Below are positions 7,219 through 13,664 of a DNA stretch of 15,137 nucleotides, in pieces; position 1 is the stretch's first letter; each line of letters opens with the position of its first letter. A program made the position numbers and the translations under genes. The stretch comes from Alistipes sp. UBA943. Its GTDB lineage: Bacteria > Bacteroidota > Bacteroidia > Bacteroidales > Rikenellaceae. The DNA is taken from the NCBI GenBank assembly GCA_002293345.1, contig DBDB01000005.1, positions 4,413 to 19,549 of the forward strand, written 5' to 3'. The notes under the pieces were generated by a model that saw only the letters and a program-made list of their open reading frames with translations, searched no databases and had not been told where the DNA came from.

Positions 7219-8016
7219 CTATTGCAATTTGCGGCCCAGGATCTCCATCAAAGCGCGGACACCGTCCGAATGGGGATTCCAGTTGTAGTGTTCTGAAATG
7301 TAGATCAGGCAGTCGTCCAGCGTCGTGAACGTGTTCAGGCAGTCGATCGTATCAGAAAGCTCGCGAGGATCGTTGTGAAATACATCACGCAACAACAAGA
7401 ACCGATCATTGACGCTGATCGCCTGACGAAGGTCCGTGACGCGTTCCACCTTCGTGTGCCGATCCGACTTCGTGTCGTGCTTCATGATCTCGTGCTTCAT
7501 CAGCTCCTTAGCACGCTCCTGAACGTCGTTCTTCGGGGTGGCCGGTGCCGGAGCGGCCGAAGGTATCTCGGAGAGAGATACCGTAGGTGCGGAGGCTGCG
7601 GCCCCGTGGGAGACAGGTGGAACCGGAATCGGACAATTCCCCGAGAAAGGTGACGCAACGTCTGAGTCGTGGAGGGATTCGGGTGACGCGGTGGCCGGTG
7701 CCGATGCGCCCACCGCAAGGTGGTGTGCAGGCGCGGCCCCGTGAGAAACCGGTGGGATCGGTGGGCAACGCTCGCCCGAGAAGGGTGACGCGACGTCGGC
7801 ATCGTACAGCGAACGGATACTTTTCCGGTTGAATTTCACAGGTTCCTTTTTAGATTCCGGATGTGGCTGTGGCGCTGGTGTCGGAGCCTCCGCACGGGAC
7901 GGAGTTTCCATCCCTTGTGCACGCAGCCACGTCTCAAACAAATCCGTCAGGCGATCCATCTTATCGGTCAAGAGGGACAATCGGGTCTCTAAATTCTTAT
8001 CATTCATACGCTTCAT
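7219..8016 (-). CDS. unknown protein: coiled coil, repeated Pro/Ala linker, helical C-terminal domain
   Basis: This 265-aa protein is not one I can name. Residues 9-31 (LETRLSLLTDKMDRLTDLF...) look like a short amphipathic coiled coil. Residues 38-162 are rich in Pro, Ala and Ser and likely disordered, and contain two 27-residue repeats (69-95 and 114-140). Residues 165-192 are charged. The C-terminal domain (about 194-265, from DLRQAISVNDRF through LISEHYNWNP-like spacing to ALMEILGRKL) resembles a conserved Bacteroidales domain of unknown function with an NDRF...LRDVF and late YNWNP pattern; that is from memory. No signal peptide or membrane helix is seen, so it is likely cytoplasmic. The ATG at 8016 overlaps the upstream TAA by one base. 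A second ATG at 8007 is also possible. It lies five bases before rsmI. Confidence 0.8.
   Translation of the reverse strand: MKRMNDKNLETRLSLLTDKMDRLTDLFETWLRAQGMETPSRAEAPTPAPQPHPESKKEPVKFNRKSIRSLYDADVASPFSGERCPPIPPVSHGAAPAHHLAVGASAPATASPESLHDSDVASPFSGNCPIPVPPVSHGAAASAPTVSLSEIPSAAPAPATPKNDVQERAKELMKHEIMKHDTKSDRHTKVERVTDLRQAISVNDRFLLLRDVFHNDPRELSDTIDCLNTFTTLDDCLIYISEHYNWNPHSDGVRALMEILGRKLQ
7597..7677 (-). repeat. 27-residue coding repeat, unit 2
   Basis: This encodes residues 114-140 of the 265-aa protein and starts SLHDSDVASPFSG. It is identical to unit 1 at 20 of 27 residues without gaps. The two ends, DVASPFSG and PPVSHGAA, are conserved exactly, and the Cys/Pro-containing centre varies. Confidence 0.75.
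7732..7812 (-). repeat. 27-residue coding repeat, unit 1
   Basis: This encodes residues 69-95 of the 265-aa protein and starts SLYDADVASPFSG. The period to unit 2 is exactly 135 nt (45 residues), with an 18-residue Ala/His-rich spacer between units. An in-frame internal duplication is the simplest origin. Confidence 0.75.
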
Positions 8017-8294
8017 TATTCTGGTTTTTGTAAATCTACAAATTTTTCGCCATTCTCGACACGTGTCACTTCCAACGTGCCGTCATCATACAGATAAAAA
8101 CCCGCCTCGCGATGCACCCCCGTCTTCGGGTCGTCGTGCACCATCACGACCCAGTTCGTCTCCACTCGACTCTCCCACAGCACACCATCACGCAAGTTGC
8201 TGACCTGCACCTCGCGACCACCCGCGCGAAGCGTATACACAACCTCCACCTCGCCCTCGTCCGTGAATCCCTTTATGTGTTGTTCTATATCCAT
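8016..8294 (-). CDS. small unknown protein, 92 aa
   Basis: The ATG at 8294 gives a 92-aa product beginning MDIEQHIKGFTDEG. A TTG at 8309 would add five residues and is less likely. The body alternates hydrophobic and polar residues (VEVVYTLRAGG, REVQVSNL, NWVVMVHDD, AGFYLYDDGTLEVTRV), suggesting a small all-beta fold, probably cytoplasmic because no signal or membrane segment is present. I do not recognise the family. Its stop overlaps the start of the 265-aa gene (TAATG), so the two are probably translated together. It appears to be the first gene of the seven-gene operon, with the 133-nt gap before it as the probable promoter region. No clear TAnnTTTG box is seen there; a TATTTTG that is one base short lies 15 nt upstream. 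Confidence 0.7.
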   Translation of the reverse strand: MDIEQHIKGFTDEGEVEVVYTLRAGGREVQVSNLRDGVLWESRVETNWVVMVHDDPKTGVHREAGFYLYDDGTLEVTRVENGEKFVDLQKPE

Positions 8295-8427
8295 AAATTT
8301 CAGTCTCAAAATAGTGGCTATTTCGCACTTTTAGGAGTGCAAGTTGGGGGCTCCATGAAGTCGGGAGGAAGGGCGCGTACTCGACGTACGTAACCGACCG
8401 ATCGACAAACGATGTGCCGAAATTGCC

Positions 8428-9921
8428 TCATAAAATGTGAAATAGGTTGTCGATGCGACGCAGCGTCTCATCCTTACCCAAAAACTCCACCACGTCGTAC
8501 ATCCCGGGGCCCTTGCCGGCTCCGACCAGCGCCAAACGCAACGTGTTCATCACCTGACCCATGCCGTAGCCTTTCGATTCGATCCAGGCGTGTACCGTGG
8601 CCTCCAGATTCGTCAGCGAGTAATCTTCAATCCCCGCCAACACCTCACGCAACTCGCTCAATATCCGCGGATTGTCTCCCTTCCAGTACTTCGTGAATTG
8701 TTTCTCCTCATAGCCCGTCGGAGCGACGAAAAAGTATGCCGTCAGATCCCACAGATCCGCCGGAAATACCGCACGCTCGCGCATCAAAAATGCCGCCCGG
8801 CCTGCCAATTCGTCCGTCGTCACAATACCGTGCTCCTTTAAGATGGGTTGCAGGATCGAAGCCAACTCACACTCCGTCTTCGCGTGCATGTACTGTGCCT
8901 GGAACCATTTCGCTTTATCGGGTTGAAATCGCGCTCCCGATTTCGAGACGCGTTCCAATGAGAACGCCGCGATTAACTCCTCCATCGAAAAGAGCTCCTG
9001 CTCCGTGCCGGGATTCCAGCCCAACAGCGCCAACATATTCACGAATGCCTCCGGAAAGTATCCCTCCTCCCGGTACCCGAGGCCCCCTTCCCAACTCAGC
9101 GGGAATACCGGGAAACCCATCTTATCCCCGTCGCGTTTCGATAACTTTCCGCCTCCCGTCGGTTTCAGCAACAAAGGCAAATGTGCAAACTCAGGACGTT
9201 GCCATCCGAAAGCCCGATACAGCAGGAAATGCAGCGGCAGCGACGGAAGCCACTCCTCGCCACGGATCACATGCGTAATCTCCATCAGGTGGTCGTCCAC
9301 AATGTTCGCCAGGTGATACGTGGGCAGTCCGTCCGACGATTTGAACAGCACCTTATCGTCCAGCGTGTCGGTGTTCACCGTGACGTGCCCGCGGATCCGG
9401 TCGTCCATCTCCACCGTCTCGTTCTCCGGCATCTTGAATCGGATCACCCACGGGCGTCCCTCTGCCTTCAAACGTTCTATCTCGCTGTCCGGTAACATTT
9501 TGCGTACCGCCGCGTTGTAACAGAACGTCTCGCCACGAGCCTCCGCCTCGGTACGCATGCGGTCCAGCTCCTCGGCCGTGTCGAAAGCGTAATATGCAGC
9601 ACCCATGCCGACCAACTGCTGTGCGAAGTTCCAATAGATATCCTTTCGCTCGCTCTGTCGATACGGCGCATGGGGACCTCCCCCGCCCTTCACTCCGACG
9701 CCCTCGTCGATCTCGATACCGCACCAACGCAGCGACTCCAAAATGTATGCCTCCGCTCCGGGCACGAAACGCTGTGAATCCGTGTCCTCGATACGCAGAA
9801 TCATCGTGCCGCCGTGACGACGTGCAAACAAGTAGTTATACAGTGCCGTGCGGACGCCGCCCATGTGGAGCGGACCCGTGGGACTCGGCGCAAAACGAAC
9901 TCTTACTTTATTCATACTCAT
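8428..9921 (-). CDS. gltX: glutamyl-tRNA synthetase
   Basis: A 497-aa class I aminoacyl-tRNA synthetase that charges tRNA-Glu with glutamate, using ATP. The HIGH-type signature is in APSPTGPLHMGG (11-22), LRIEDTD (42-48) binds substrate, and the KMSKS equivalent is KLSKRDG (259-265). HAPYRQS (84-90) and the anticodon-binding helical C-terminal half are as expected, and length is normal for a bacterial GltX. Two starts are possible: ATG at 9921 (MSMNKV) or ATG at 9915 (MNKVRVRFAPSPTG, the more usual family beginning). The leader is A-rich (acaaaaaacaacaatgagt), without Shine-Dalgarno. The discriminating versus nondiscriminating (tRNA-Gln) form cannot be decided. It is separated from ychF by 117 nt and from the next operon by 133 nt, so it may be its own transcription unit. 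Confidence 0.97.
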   Translation of the reverse strand: MSMNKVRVRFAPSPTGPLHMGGVRTALYNYLFARRHGGTMILRIEDTDSQRFVPGAEAYILESLRWCGIEIDEGVGVKGGGGPHAPYRQSERKDIYWNFAQQLVGMGAAYYAFDTAEELDRMRTEAEARGETFCYNAAVRKMLPDSEIERLKAEGRPWVIRFKMPENETVEMDDRIRGHVTVNTDTLDDKVLFKSSDGLPTYHLANIVDDHLMEITHVIRGEEWLPSLPLHFLLYRAFGWQRPEFAHLPLLLKPTGGGKLSKRDGDKMGFPVFPLSWEGGLGYREEGYFPEAFVNMLALLGWNPGTEQELFSMEELIAAFSLERVSKSGARFQPDKAKWFQAQYMHAKTECELASILQPILKEHGIVTTDELAGRAAFLMRERAVFPADLWDLTAYFFVAPTGYEEKQFTKYWKGDNPRILSELREVLAGIEDYSLTNLEATVHAWIESKGYGMGQVMNTLRLALVGAGKGPGMYDVVEFLGKDETLRRIDNLFHIL

Positions 9922-10038
9922 TGTTGTTTTTTGTGCTCAGAGTAGTCCTTATGCAAGGCAGTCAAGAAAAATCAAGGGAAGTGTACTGAAACGTACATGA
10001 CCCGCAGGTTTTTTGAGACTAACGCCGCAGAAGGAGTG

Positions 10039-11136
10039 CTATGAGTGCAAAAAATGCATAATATCTCCATCTTGGACCGTATACTCCTTGCCCTCGACGG
10101 CCAGTTTACCCGCCTCGCGGCACGCCTTTTCGCTGCCCAGATGGTCGTAGTCCTCGAACTTGATCACCTCCGCACGGATGAAACCCTTCTCGAAATCGGT
10201 GTGAATAATACCTGCCGTCTGGGGTGCCTTCATCCCTCTCGAAAATGTCCAGGCACGGCTCTCGTCCGCTCCCGTCGTGAAGTAGGTCTGTAGATCCAGC
10301 AACCGGTAGGCCGCTTTGATCAACCGTGCCACCCCGGACTCCTGTAACCCCAGTTCCTCCAGAAACATGGCGCGTTCCCCGGCGTCCTCCAACTCGGCGA
10401 TCTCCGCCTCCGCGCCAGCCGCGACGACCAGTACCTCCGCATGTTCGTCCGCCACGGCAGCCCGTACAGCCTCCGAATGCACATTGCCCGTCGCGGCGCT
10501 CTTCTCATCCACGTTGCACACGTACAGCACCGGTTTGTCCGTCAATAAGTTCAGATCCGTCAACAGTTTCCGGTCCTCCTTGTCCAGCTCCACCGTGCGG
10601 GCGCTCAAACCCTGTTCCAAGACGCCCTTGTACTGCAACAGCAACTCCACCTGACGTTTCGCCTGCTTGTCGCCACCCACCGACGCCTGTTTCTGCGTCT
10701 TCGCCAGTCGATTCTCCACCGTTTCCAGATCCTTCAGCTGTAACTCCGTGTCGATCACGCCCTTGTCGCGTACCGGATCCACGCTGCCGTCCACGTGCGT
10801 AATATTACCATCCTCGAAGCATCGCAACACATGAATGATCGCGTGTGTGTTGCGGATGTTGGCCAGGAATTTATTGCCCAAGCCCTCGCCCTGAGACGCA
10901 CCCTTCACCAATCCCGCGATGTCGACGATCTCAACCGTTGTCGGTACCACACGTTTCGGAGCGTCCAACTCCACCAGCCGCGTCAACCGGTCGTCGGGCA
11001 CCGTGATCACACCCACGTTCGGTTCGATCGTGCAGAATGGAAAATTCGCCGCCTGCGCACGCGCGTTCGACAGACAATTAAAAAGTGTGGACTTCCCGAC
11101 GTTGGGAAGCCCCACTATACCACACTGTAACGCCAT
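10039..11136 (-). CDS. ychF: ribosome-binding ATPase YchF (Obg family)
   Basis: A 365-aa YchF/Ola1 P-loop NTPase. The G1 loop is GLPNVGKST (9-17), switch II is DIAGLVKGAS (72-81), and the G4 motif is NVDE (208-211). NxxE in place of NKxD is the known reason this subfamily prefers ATP to GTP. A coiled-coil insert spans about 130-200, and the C-terminal TGS domain covers roughly 280-363. The family binds the 70S ribosome and affects translation and oxidative-stress responses. Its ATG overlaps the pepD stop by one base (TAATG), so it is likely translated with pepD. Confidence 0.96.
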   Translation of the reverse strand: MALQCGIVGLPNVGKSTLFNCLSNARAQAANFPFCTIEPNVGVITVPDDRLTRLVELDAPKRVVPTTVEIVDIAGLVKGASQGEGLGNKFLANIRNTHAIIHVLRCFEDGNITHVDGSVDPVRDKGVIDTELQLKDLETVENRLAKTQKQASVGGDKQAKRQVELLLQYKGVLEQGLSARTVELDKEDRKLLTDLNLLTDKPVLYVCNVDEKSAATGNVHSEAVRAAVADEHAEVLVVAAGAEAEIAELEDAGERAMFLEELGLQESGVARLIKAAYRLLDLQTYFTTGADESRAWTFSRGMKAPQTAGIIHTDFEKGFIRAEVIKFEDYDHLGSEKACREAGKLAVEGKEYTVQDGDIMHFLHS

Positions 11137-12599
11137 TACTTCTCCGTCCTCTTCGGGGCGTTTTTAAGCGTGTGCAGCAGATAATCCCAGAATTTTGCCA
11201 CCGCCTTGATCTCCACGCATTCGTCCGGAGAGTGTGCGAAACGGATCGTCGGGCCGAACGAGATCATGTCCATCTTCGGGTAGTTCGCACCGATAATGCC
11301 GCACTCCAGTCCGGCGTGTACCGCTACCACGTGGGGTTCCTTGCCGTACAGCTCCTTGTGGCTCGCCTTCATCGTCGCAAGGATCGGGGAGTCCATGTTC
11401 GGTTTCCAACCGCCGTATCCGCCGCTCAGCTCCGTCTTGGCGCCCGCCATCGCGAAAACAGCCGTCATCGCCTCACCCAACGCATCCTTCTCCGTGTTCA
11501 CGGAACTGCGCATCAGGCACTGGATCTTGATCGTCTTCGCGTCGCTCACCACACGCGCCAGGTTCGTCGACGTCTGCACCAGATCCTTCATCGAGTGAGA
11601 CATAGACTGCACGCCGTTCGGGCATCCCAAAATGGCACGTACCAGGTTCAACGTCACGTCGGCGGGGATCATCGTCGCAGGTTTGTCCTTCAACTCCGTC
11701 AGTTTGATCGAGATCGTGTCTTCGATACCGTCGTACTCCGACTTGATCACCTTCTCGTACGCCTTCACAGCCTTCTTCAGATCATCCACCGCGCGGCTCT
11801 TCACCATCAACACGGCACTCGCCTCACGGGGGATCGCGTTCCTCAAGCTACCGCCGTCGACACTGCACAGCGACGCCTCCTTCAAATGCTCGTTCAGGAA
11901 ACGGAACAGCAACTTGTTCGCATTGGCGCGTCCGGTGTTGATCTCCGTGCCGGAGTGTCCGCCGCGCAAACCTTTCACCGTCAGCTGTACGGGAGTACCT
12001 TTACCCGCGGGTTCGGCCGTGTATTTGAACGTGATGTTGGCGTCCAGTCCGCCGGCGCAACCGACACACAACTCGCCATCCTCCTCAGTATCGAGATTCA
12101 GCAAAATATCGCCCTGTAACACGCCTTTCTTTAATCCGAAGGCACCGTCCATACCCGTCTCCTCGGTGGCCGTAAAGAGCGCTTCGAGAGGCCCGTGCTG
12201 CAACGCCTTGTCCTCCAACACGGCCAACATGGCCGCTACACCGATGCCGTTGTCCGCACCGAGGGTCGTACCTGTGGCACGTACCCAGTCGCCGTCGATG
12301 CGGGGCTGGATGCTGTCCTTGGTGAAGTCGAATTTCGTGTCGTTATTCTTCTGCGGAACCATGTCCACGTGCGCCTGCAAAACGATACCCTTGCGATCCT
12401 CCATGCCCTTGGTCGCAGGTTTGCGGATGTACAGGTTGTGAGCCGCATCCTCCTTAACGGTCAGGCCCATGCCCTTCACCGTTTCGATGACATATTTGCG
12501 GATCTTCTCCTCGTGGTTCGAGGGGTGGGGAATCTTGCAAATCTCGGCAAAATAGTGCCACAATCTTTCGGGTTTCAATGTCTCAATGTTTGTGTTCAT
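11136..12599 (-). CDS. pepD: aminoacyl-histidine dipeptidase / cytosol nonspecific dipeptidase (M20C)
   Basis: A 487-aa PepD-type di-zinc peptidase that hydrolyses Xaa-His and other dipeptides in the cytoplasm, feeding amino-acid supply. Expected metal ligands are visible: H77 (AHVDM), D116 (GADNGIG), E147 with the general base E146 (TATEETG), D170 (LNLDTEEDGEL) and H456 (RFAHSPDE). The GCAGG segment at 180-184 and GLRGGHSG at 209-216 belong to the family lid region. Length fits the M20C group. The start at 12599 is supported by the conserved LKPERLWHYFAEICKIPHPS. It begins 22 nt after the lipoprotein stop. The leader is A/T-rich and shows no promoter, so it might be transcribed from the accessory cluster or from within it. 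Its base composition is clearly higher in GC than that cluster. Confidence 0.96.
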   Translation of the reverse strand: MNTNIETLKPERLWHYFAEICKIPHPSNHEEKIRKYVIETVKGMGLTVKEDAAHNLYIRKPATKGMEDRKGIVLQAHVDMVPQKNNDTKFDFTKDSIQPRIDGDWVRATGTTLGADNGIGVAAMLAVLEDKALQHGPLEALFTATEETGMDGAFGLKKGVLQGDILLNLDTEEDGELCVGCAGGLDANITFKYTAEPAGKGTPVQLTVKGLRGGHSGTEINTGRANANKLLFRFLNEHLKEASLCSVDGGSLRNAIPREASAVLMVKSRAVDDLKKAVKAYEKVIKSEYDGIEDTISIKLTELKDKPATMIPADVTLNLVRAILGCPNGVQSMSHSMKDLVQTSTNLARVVSDAKTIKIQCLMRSSVNTEKDALGEAMTAVFAMAGAKTELSGGYGGWKPNMDSPILATMKASHKELYGKEPHVVAVHAGLECGIIGANYPKMDMISFGPTIRFAHSPDECVEIKAVAKFWDYLLHTLKNAPKRTEK

Positions 12600-12621
12600 A
12601 AGATTTGGTTTTATGTTTTAA

Positions 12622-13065
12622 TTATTCATTATTCATTGCCTTCGCCGCCTCATAATCCGCATTCGTGAACGTGTAGGTCCAACGGGTGCCATTCTTGACA
12701 TTCTCCTGCAAGTAGTTGCCGTCCCATACAGGGTTGAAAGGAATGTCATAATTCACATTAGATTTTCGGCCTTCCAAAGAAACCATTGGATAGCTATAAA
12801 TCACCTCAATTTCATCATCGAAAACGACTGTCAACTTATTCCAAATATCAGCAGGGGATGGGACATTAGATATTCCGCCATCTTTTCTTTCATAATACTC
12901 ATCAGGTTGTATTTCAAATCGAATGTGTGGATACTGTCCCTCTAAGGTGATTTTGTGATTACTATTATTTACCCATACAAAATAACTAATACCTCCAGGA
13001 TCAGGAAAACATCCAATCAGAGAAAACGAGAAGGCGAGAATTGCTATGAACGATAGTTTTTTCAT
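12622..13065 (-). CDS. small lipoprotein, copy A (orphan copy)
   Basis: A 147-aa predicted lipoprotein of unknown function. The signal peptide MKKLSFIAILAFSFSLIG ends in the lipobox LIGC with lipidated C19. The mature part begins FPDPGG, without the acidic run associated with surface export in Bacteroidetes. It then reads as beta strands (YFVWVNNSNHKITLEG, KLTVVFDDEIEVIYSYP) and ends in WTYTFTNADYEAA. It is a paralogue of copy B: shared landmarks are N-x-S-x-H-x-I-T-L, DIW, the FDxxIE pattern, V-N-[YF]-D, FNP-x-W and the identical 13-residue tail motif. The ATG at 13065 is chosen because it directly precedes a proper signal peptide. It lies 13 nt after the stop of the protease-gene remnant, matching the 12-nt spacing between the intact protease and copy B. 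Low GC: 46 of 120 bases at 12841-12960. Confidence 0.85.
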   Translation of the reverse strand: MKKLSFIAILAFSFSLIGCFPDPGGISYFVWVNNSNHKITLEGQYPHIRFEIQPDEYYERKDGGISNVPSPADIWNKLTVVFDDEIEVIYSYPMVSLEGRKSNVNYDIPFNPVWDGNYLQENVKNGTRWTYTFTNADYEAAKAMNNE

Positions 13066-13078
13066 GATTTCACCATTT

Positions 13079-13183
13079 TTATTGCATCTGTTTAACACAG
13101 TAATCAAAATCTTCAATAAAGGTATTATAATCCGATTCTGAGAGATATTTGCGGAGTTCTTGTTTGAAATTGGGTCATTTTAC
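13079..13183 (-). pseudogene. duplicated 3'-end remnant of the metalloprotease gene
   Basis: Read on the minus strand in the protease frame, 13079-13168 gives FKQELRKYLSESDYNTFI, then EDFDYCVKQMQ and TAA. The intact protease has the same 18 residues followed by ADFDWWQAHH and TAA. Upstream of FK the match fades (P-N for P-H), and the codon matching a conserved Trp (TGG) is TGA, a stop. No start codon is available, so it should not be translated. The spacer to copy A (AAATGGTGAAATC) resembles the spacer of the intact pair (AAATTTTGAAAT). It fills the gap between the two lipoprotein genes. Confidence 0.88.
13104..13165 (-). repeat. 62-nt direct repeat, remnant copy
   Basis: This is identical to 13687-13748 at 61 of 62 positions. 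Within it, 13114-13165 matches 13697-13748 perfectly over 52 nt. The offset between copies is 583 nt. Confidence 0.95.
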
Positions 13184-13202
13184 AATATATTATTGTACCT
13201 CA

Positions 13203-13652
13203 TCATTCTCCCTCACTCATCCTCACTGCCGCCTCGTAATCCGCGTTTGTGAACGTGTAAGTCCACTGATAATCGTACCGCCCCAACTTCTTGTACTCGT
13301 AATTCTCCTCCCACATGGGATTGAAGGAGGTGTCGAAATTAACTCCTGGAACCCTGTTTTCGACAGGAATCAAGGGACTACCGCAAATCATTTCAATATC
13401 ATTGTCAAATGTAACGGTCATTCTCCAAATATCAGGCGGCACACCGCCGCCGCCTAACTCGCCGTAGTCTGTTATAAAACTCTCCCCGGGTGGAATAACC
13501 TCGTTTTCGAAAGATATTCCATAACCAAAACCTAAAAGCGTGATCGTATGATCACTGTCATTTTTCCATATGTAATGGCTTCTCCCAAGAGGATCACACC
13601 CCAACAAAAAACAAGCACCTAAGAGTACTAGCAAACAATATAGTTTCCTCAT
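13203..13652 (-). CDS. small lipoprotein, copy B (paired with the protease)
   Basis: A 149-aa predicted lipoprotein, paralogue of copy A. The signal peptide MRKLYCLLVLLGACFLLG is followed by the lipobox LLGC with lipidated C19. The mature part starts DPLGRSHYIWKNDSDHTITL and has predicted beta character, a Gly-rich loop (GELGGGG), then PPDIWRMTVTFDNDIEMI, FNPMWEENY and the tail WTYTFTNADYEAA. The function is unknown, and a compact Ig-like or beta-sandwich fold is only a guess. The ATG lies 12 nt after the protease stop, so co-expression with the protease is likely. Plausible roles are an accessory, substrate or inhibitor of that protease, and sequence does not choose. The DNA at its 3' end (13228-13265) matches copy A (12644-12681) at 34 of 38 positions, far better than the middle of the genes. 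Confidence 0.85.
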   Translation of the reverse strand: MRKLYCLLVLLGACFLLGCDPLGRSHYIWKNDSDHTITLLGFGYGISFENEVIPPGESFITDYGELGGGGVPPDIWRMTVTFDNDIEMICGSPLIPVENRVPGVNFDTSFNPMWEENYEYKKLGRYDYQWTYTFTNADYEAAVRMSEGE

Positions 13653-13664
13653 ATTTCAAAATTT

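Noticed and set aside
8325..8392. Small hairpins after gltX (GCACT/AGTGC at 8325-8340; CGTAC/GTACG near 8378-8392)
   Set aside because: Only five pairs each, with no T-tract on either strand. They are too weak to call as terminators.
9922..10038. Possible promoter or hairpin (TGTAC/GTACA) between ychF and gltX
   Set aside because: No TAnnTTTG box with a -33 TTTG is present, and the hairpin has five pairs. The gap may hold a promoter, but I could not support one.
11085..12441. Long plus-strand open frames (344 and 269 codons) opposite pepD and ychF
   Set aside because: They are antisense to genes with complete active sites and are dominated by Arg, His and Val or by Ser and Thr, as expected from the complement of GC-rich coding sequence.
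13066..13116. N-terminal extension of lipoprotein A starting at a TTG at 13116
   Set aside because: It runs through the protease stub in a shifted frame and would put 17 residues before a normal signal peptide. The ATG at 13065 is the natural start.
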